DNA of 64,000 nt from the NCBI GenBank assembly GCA_947174415.1, contig CAMWIW010000001.1:1-64000 (forward strand), given 5' to 3'. A program made the translations under genes and the position numbers. This stretch comes from an uncultured Clostridia bacterium. Its GTDB lineage: Bacteria; Bacillota; Clostridia; Christensenellales; Borkfalkiaceae. The notes below the pieces were generated by a model. The model searched no databases and was not told the DNA's origin. It was given only the letters and a program-made list of their open reading frames with translations. Positions 60,147 to 64,000 of the stretch are shown here, in pieces; the first letter of the stretch is position 1, and each line of letters starts with the position of its first letter.

Positions 60147-61840
60147 TATATATACCGTTCAATATTCTTAATTCTGATTATATCTTCGAAAATTTCTTTT
60201 GCTACGGGCGCGGCGACGGCGCTGCCGTAATACGTTCCCTGAGGTTCGTCTACTACGATAAGCGCAAGATATTCGGGGTTGTTTGCGGGAAAGAAACCGC
60301 AGAACGACGAAACGTACTTTCCTTGCGCGACGTGTCCGCCCTCGTATTTCTGCGCAGTACCCGTTTTACCGCCAACGCGGTAACCCTCTATATACGCCTT
60401 TGTGCCGCTGCCTTCGGTAACTACGCCCTCCAACATTTCAGCAAGAATAGAAGAAGCTTTTTCACTGATTACTTTATTTTTTAGTACAGGCGCATATTCC
60501 GAGACTGTTTTGCCGTCGGCGGATATTATGCTTTTCAGAAAATGAGGAACGTAATAGTTGCCGCCGTTCACAGCCGCCGCAACGGCGCATGCAAGCTGAA
60601 CTCCCGTAACCGCTATGGTTTGCCCGAAACCTATACGCGCTAAATCACATTCTCTTACCGCCGTCTGAGGCACTAACATTCCCAAAGCTTCTCCCGTAAA
60701 GTCCAAGCCCGTTACGTTGCCGAAGCCGAAGGCGTTAAGATACTCATAAAACGTTTCACTGCCAAGCGATAAAGCTATATCCGTAAAGCAAGGGTTACAG
60801 CTGTTATTGAGTGCCGCCGCCAGCGTTTGGTTGGAATGTTTGCCGTTAGCATGGTCCGACCAACACTTAATTTTCGTGCCGTCCACCGTCCTCGTTCGGC
60901 TACCGTTAAAGACGTAAGAATTTGAAAAAGCTTTGGCGTTGCCTTGAAGATATTCCTCGATATTAGCCGCCGCGGTTACCACCTTAAACGTTGACCCCGG
61001 CTCATATATATCACTCACAAGTCCGTTACGGGAAAGCGCGTTTAAAGTTTCCGTATCGTCGCGCGGGACGTCGTTCAAGTCGTAAGAAGGATAATTTACA
61101 AGCGCAAGAATATCAAAATTTTGCGGGTTTAATACTATACAGGAAACCGCCTTTGCGCCGCTTGACGCATAAACGCTGCGCATTGCGTTCTCCGCAGCGA
61201 GCTGAATATCCATATCGACAGTAAGCCTTATCTCGTCCCCATTCTTCGCCGCTTTGTAAACGACCACGGAATTATCCGTTTCAATGCCGATAATGTCGGT
61301 TGAATAGGTGATTTCACCGTTTATTCCGCTGAGAATATTATCGTAATATTTTTCTATGCCCGAAAGCCCCGAGCCGTCGTTCGAAGTAAATCCGAGTACC
61401 TGACAAAGAGCGTCGTTATAAGAATATTGACGGGAATTGTCGCGCGAATAATACACGCCCGCAAGGTCGTAAGAAACCAACTTTTCGATGCTTTCTTTGC
61501 CGACTTGTCGCGCGACGGTTATTTCCGAAACCTTTCCGCCTTCGATTTTTTCGATTATTTGCTGCGGGTCTAAGGAAAAAAGTCCGCTTAAAACCGTTGC
61601 GGTATACTCCGCGTTTTCAACTGCATTCGGTCTTAAAAAGACGCTGTAAGTCGTGCGGTTGCCTGCAAGTACAGTTCCGTTTCTGTCTGAGATTATTCCC
61701 CTTGCGGCAACTATGGGTATTTCCCTGTTCCACTGGTCTGTCGCAAGCTCCTGCAAGTCCGAGCCCCAAGCTATCTGAACGTACAGAAGCCTACCTATAA
61801 TTATGCAAAAAATAAAGGTTATTGCCATTCCCAATGACAA
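60146..61840 (-). CDS. Class B penicillin-binding protein (FtsI/SpoVD-like); 5' end uncertain
   Basis: At least 564 residues. A membrane anchor (SLGMAITFIFCIIIGRLLYVQ) is followed by a dimerisation domain (AARGIISDRNGTVLAGN). The transpeptidase has its serine in PGSTFKVV, second motif LNNSCNPCF and KTG in GGKTGTAQ. There is no PASTA domain. The TTG at 61840 is a weak start. The same frame stays open upstream and encodes FKYKKTGFSLTVLQKRLL, which fits a cytoplasmic N-terminus like that of SpoVD. It has no ATG/GTG/TTG of its own. See findings. Confidence 0.9.
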   Translation of the reverse strand: MSLGMAITFIFCIIIGRLLYVQIAWGSDLQELATDQWNREIPIVAARGIISDRNGTVLAGNRTTYSVFLRPNAVENAEYTATVLSGLFSLDPQQIIEKIEGGKVSEITVARQVGKESIEKLVSYDLAGVYYSRDNSRQYSYNDALCQVLGFTSNDGSGLSGIEKYYDNILSGINGEITYSTDIIGIETDNSVVVYKAAKNGDEIRLTVDMDIQLAAENAMRSVYASSGAKAVSCIVLNPQNFDILALVNYPSYDLNDVPRDDTETLNALSRNGLVSDIYEPGSTFKVVTAAANIEEYLQGNAKAFSNSYVFNGSRTRTVDGTKIKCWSDHANGKHSNQTLAAALNNSCNPCFTDIALSLGSETFYEYLNAFGFGNVTGLDFTGEALGMLVPQTAVRECDLARIGFGQTIAVTGVQLACAVAAAVNGGNYYVPHFLKSIISADGKTVSEYAPVLKNKVISEKASSILAEMLEGVVTEGSGTKAYIEGYRVGGKTGTAQKYEGGHVAQGKYVSSFCGFFPANNPEYLALIVVDEPQGTYYGSAVAAPVAKEIFEDIIRIKNIERYI

Positions 61841-61897
61841 TAACCTCTTTTGTAATACAGTTAGAGAAAATCCTGTTTTTTTATACTTAAAAATTTT

Positions 61898-61925
61898 GAT
61901 AGACCCCCATATATGCTTGAAATAA
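61898..61925 (-). repeat. Second repeat type, copy B
   Basis: Minus strand TTATTTCAAGCATATATGGG then GGTCTATC, 23 of 28 bases matching 48697-48724. It lies between the ftsL-like stop and the PBP start and contains an out-of-frame ATG. Confidence 0.45.
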
Positions 61926-61926
61926 C

Positions 61927-62634
61927 TTAGTTTGCAATGTTTATCATACCTAAAGACAAAGCAAAGTCGGTAGCCATTTTGTCGGCGTTTTCAAGAGTTT
62001 TAGCAACTTCGTCGCTTATTCCTGCATACGAGCCCTTAACGACCTCTAAAGACGATTGAAGAGAGCCTAAATCCGCATTGATACCCGAAATAATTGCCGA
62101 GTTAACGATAATCAATACGAACATTGCGATTATTACGCTTACTATCGTAGCAATAATAATTTTTTCCTTTTTGGACAAACCCGCACGCTTTTCCGCGTCG
62201 GTGTTCTTTATTTTGCCCTCTTCAACAGTCTTATTGACGCCGTAAGTTTTGTATTGGATAGTCGTCGAAGTCGGACGCAAGTCCTCGCTTTCCTCTTCGC
62301 TATCCTCTGCAACCATAACAGGTTGCATATCCATAACCTTGCGGTTAACGGGACTGTCTGCACGAAAAATTTCCGCGTCTGCCCTTGCATTTTCCACAAG
62401 ATAAGGTTTAGCAAATAGTTCATTGCGGGGCATAGGCGTAGCTTTCTGCTGCGACCGTCCCAATACTTCGTCCACGTTAGAAGTGGAGCTTATAAGCCTT
62501 GCATAAATTTCGCTGATTTGGGCGTTATGCTGCTCGTCCGCGGACATTTGCGTATTATAGCCGTTATTAACTTTTATTTCTTCTTCAGTTTTTTCTAAGG
62601 TTTTTAAATCCCTTTCCAATACCGCGACTGCCAT
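61927..62634 (-). CDS. FtsL-like bitopic protein with a long cytoplasmic N-terminus
   Basis: A 235-residue protein assigned by position (rsmH - this gene - PBP) and topology: one membrane helix at about 157-179 (IIIATIVSVIIAMFVLIIVNSAII) followed by a short helical extracellular part (LGSLQSSLEVVKGSYAGISDEVAKTLENADKMA). FtsL is usually near 100-120 residues. Here about 155 charged, probably disordered residues precede the helix, including KAEKRAGLSKKEK-like basic residues next to the membrane. Sequence similarity to known FtsL is not evident by eye. Confidence 0.65.
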   Translation of the reverse strand: MAVAVLERDLKTLEKTEEEIKVNNGYNTQMSADEQHNAQISEIYARLISSTSNVDEVLGRSQQKATPMPRNELFAKPYLVENARADAEIFRADSPVNRKVMDMQPVMVAEDSEEESEDLRPTSTTIQYKTYGVNKTVEEGKIKNTDAEKRAGLSKKEKIIIATIVSVIIAMFVLIIVNSAIISGINADLGSLQSSLEVVKGSYAGISDEVAKTLENADKMATDFALSLGMINIAN

Positions 62635-62653
62635 AACTTTCTCCCTATCGCAT

Positions 62654-63595
62654 TTAAATGATTTTTTCTGCTATTCTAAGCTTAGCGCACTTTGAGCGCG
62701 AATTTAACGCCATTTCTTTGACGCTTGCGATTATAGGCTTTTTAGTGATAACTTCCACTTCCTGCACTTTTCCGCAGACACAAACGGGTAAATTTTTGTC
62801 GCAGATGCAGTCGGTTTCAAGATACTTAAACGCTTGCTTCACTATTCTGTCTTCAAGGGAATGGAAAGTAAGAATAACAATCCTTCCGCCCTTTTTCAGT
62901 CGTTTCGTAAGCCCCGTTACACACTCGTAAAGCCCTTGTAACTCTCCGTTCACGGCAATTCTTATTGCCTGAAAGCTTTTCCTTGCAGCAGGTCCGTTTT
63001 GCTGAAATTTTTTTGGTATGCTGCTTTCTATTATTTCTACAAGCTCTCCGCAAGTCGTCAATCGGTTTTTATTTCTCGCTTTGACGATATTTGCGGCAAT
63101 CGTAGACGCAAACTTCTCTTCCCCGTACTCTTTCAGTATTCTTGAAATTTCGGATTGGGAATACTCGTTTAAAAGAACTTCAGCCGTAAGACTTTGCCGA
63201 CGGTCCATTCTCATATCGAGCGGCGCATTTGGCTTCATATAAGAAAATCCGCGCTCCTCGGTATCAAGCTGAAAACTCGAAACGCCGAAATCGAGAATTG
63301 CCCCGTCAAGACTGTCAACGCCCGCTTCGGATAAAACTTTTTCAAAGTCTTTGTAGTCTGATTTGTAAATTTTAAATCTTCCTTCAAAGACCGACAACTT
63401 TCTCTCTGCCGCCAATATTGCATCGTCGTCCAAGTCGGTTGCTATAAGTCTGCCCGTCGGAGCGGTTCTTTTAAGAATTTCAAACGAATGTCCCGCACCT
63501 CCTACCGTTCCGTCGAAGTAAGTACCGCCGTCTTTAAGACAAAGACCTTGCATACACTCTTCAAGCATAACGGGGATATGAGAAAATTCTTTCAT
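62654..63595 (-). CDS. rsmH: 16S rRNA (cytosine-1402-N4)-methyltransferase
   Basis: A 313-residue SAM methyltransferase: HIPVMLEECMQGL, YFDGTVGGAGHSFEIL, ILDFGVSSFQLDTEERGFSYM, DMRMDRRQSLTAEVLLNEYS, TFHSLEDRIVKQAFK. It methylates C1402 in the ribosomal P site. The start abuts the mraZ stop, in the standard mraZ-rsmH-ftsL order. Confidence 0.96.
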   Translation of the reverse strand: MKEFSHIPVMLEECMQGLCLKDGGTYFDGTVGGAGHSFEILKRTAPTGRLIATDLDDDAILAAERKLSVFEGRFKIYKSDYKDFEKVLSEAGVDSLDGAILDFGVSSFQLDTEERGFSYMKPNAPLDMRMDRRQSLTAEVLLNEYSQSEISRILKEYGEEKFASTIAANIVKARNKNRLTTCGELVEIIESSIPKKFQQNGPAARKSFQAIRIAVNGELQGLYECVTGLTKRLKKGGRIVILTFHSLEDRIVKQAFKYLETDCICDKNLPVCVCGKVQEVEVITKKPIIASVKEMALNSRSKCAKLRIAEKII

Positions 63596-64000
63596 TTATA
63601 TGTCCAGCTTCTTGAACAAGTCGTCGAAGTTCTCGTCCTCGTTCTCGAAGTACTTATCGTACACTTCTTTTGCCCAAATCTCGATTCGTGAACCTGCGCC
63701 GCAGATTACCAAATCTTTATCGATTTTTGCGAAATCTTTAAGCTTTTGAGGAAGTATCATTCTCCCCTGTGCGTCGCCCTCTACGTAAGTGAACGATTTT
63801 GCGAAAACCCTTAACGCCTTTTGACCGTCCTCGTCGCACATCTTGCTTTTTTCTTCTACCTGCTGAATGAGTTCTTTGAACCCCTCCTCATAGTAAACAA
63901 AAAGGCAGTTGTTCGTACCTTTCGAAAAGTACAAACCTTTTTCGTCCCCTTTCAGCTTGTTGGGAATACGTATTCTGTTTTTCGTGTCCATTTGGTGCGA
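63596..64000 (-). CDS. mraZ: Transcriptional regulator MraZ (partial, 5' end off the window)
   Basis: The track starts at an internal ATG, but the frame is open to base 64000 (SHQMDTKNRIRIPNKLKG). In MraZ the first half-motif usually reads like EHxIDxKGRxxIP, so the true start lies outside the window. The second AbrB-like half is DAQGRMILPQKLKDFAKI. MraZ is a ring-forming DNA-binding protein that controls the mra operon from repeats upstream of itself, which are not in view. Confidence 0.92.
   Translation of the reverse strand, partial: SHQMDTKNRIRIPNKLKGDEKGLYFSKGTNNCLFVYYEEGFKELIQQVEEKSKMCDEDGQKALRVFAKSFTYVEGDAQGRMILPQKLKDFAKIDKDLVICGAGSRIEIWAKEVYDKYFENEDENFDDLFKKLDI

Overview
The window reads as ordinary chromosomal sequence from a moderately AT-rich member of the Bacillota, class Clostridia (family not resolvable from sequence alone). 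Pointers are spoVG, RNase Y, the AroH-type chorismate mutase, the clostridial-style Na+-decarboxylase operon, a DAP-type MurE (DNPR motif) and MutS/MutL without MutH. Nearly all genes lie on the minus strand. The plus-strand exceptions are tRNA-Trp, groESL, a PBP1A, a membrane-anchored PadR protein and spoVG. No prophage, insertion sequence, CRISPR array or rRNA was seen. Most ORF-track lines are shadows of these genes.

Layout, left to right. 1-3515: ispH (cut by the edge), plsC, an AroH-cytidylate kinase fusion and a YhiN-type flavoprotein. 3561-8645: a biotin-dependent carboxyltransferase/Na+ pump operon with both a 12S/MmdA-like and a 5S/OadA-like subunit. 8805-10993: proC, rnhA and a TVP38/DedA membrane protein. 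11015-11192: a complete tRNA-Trp unit. 11234-13669: dCMP deaminase, cyclophilin, purB. 13790-15716: groESL. 15740-24230: miaB-mutS-mutL-miaA-PLP enzyme-GNAT. 24314-26536: PBP1A. 26531-34062: carA, a CarB-DapF fusion, cysteine desulfurase and thiI behind a structured leader. 34117-39592: metallopeptidase, acyl-ACP thioesterase, PadR, MmcQ and RNase Y. 39756-48446: ftsK-rimO-pgsA-cinA(C-terminal)-recA-nadE. 48779-64000: murC, spoVG, ftsZ, a divergent ftsA, then the mra/dcw cluster mraZ-rsmH-ftsL-like-spoVD/ftsI-murE-mraY-murD-ftsW-murA-ftsQ.

The right third builds peptidoglycan precursors and the divisome; murG is missing from its usual place between ftsW and the next gene. The middle holds DNA repair, tRNA modification and pyrimidine genes. 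The left holds a fermentation-type decarboxylase system preceded by a perfect palindrome resembling a Rex operator.

Items most worth a second look: (1) a small, partly palindromic repeat present five times, always in the same orientation, twice inside coding sequence in the same frame; (2) CarB fused to a DAP-epimerase domain whose first catalytic cysteine is replaced by alanine; (3) the AroH-Cmk fusion; (4) a 39-codon ORF in the carA leader that ends inside a terminator-like hairpin; (5) promoters that leave no or almost no 5' leader; (6) the 5' end of the spoVD/ftsI-like gene, which seems to need a +1 shift, an unusual start codon, or correction of a one-base error; (7) an FtsA-like protein with no membrane-targeting tail; (8) a PadR-type regulator anchored in the membrane. 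I did not find a multi-gene system that is clearly undescribed; the novelty here is in fusions, repeats and leaders. All family assignments come from reading the translations, with no database search.
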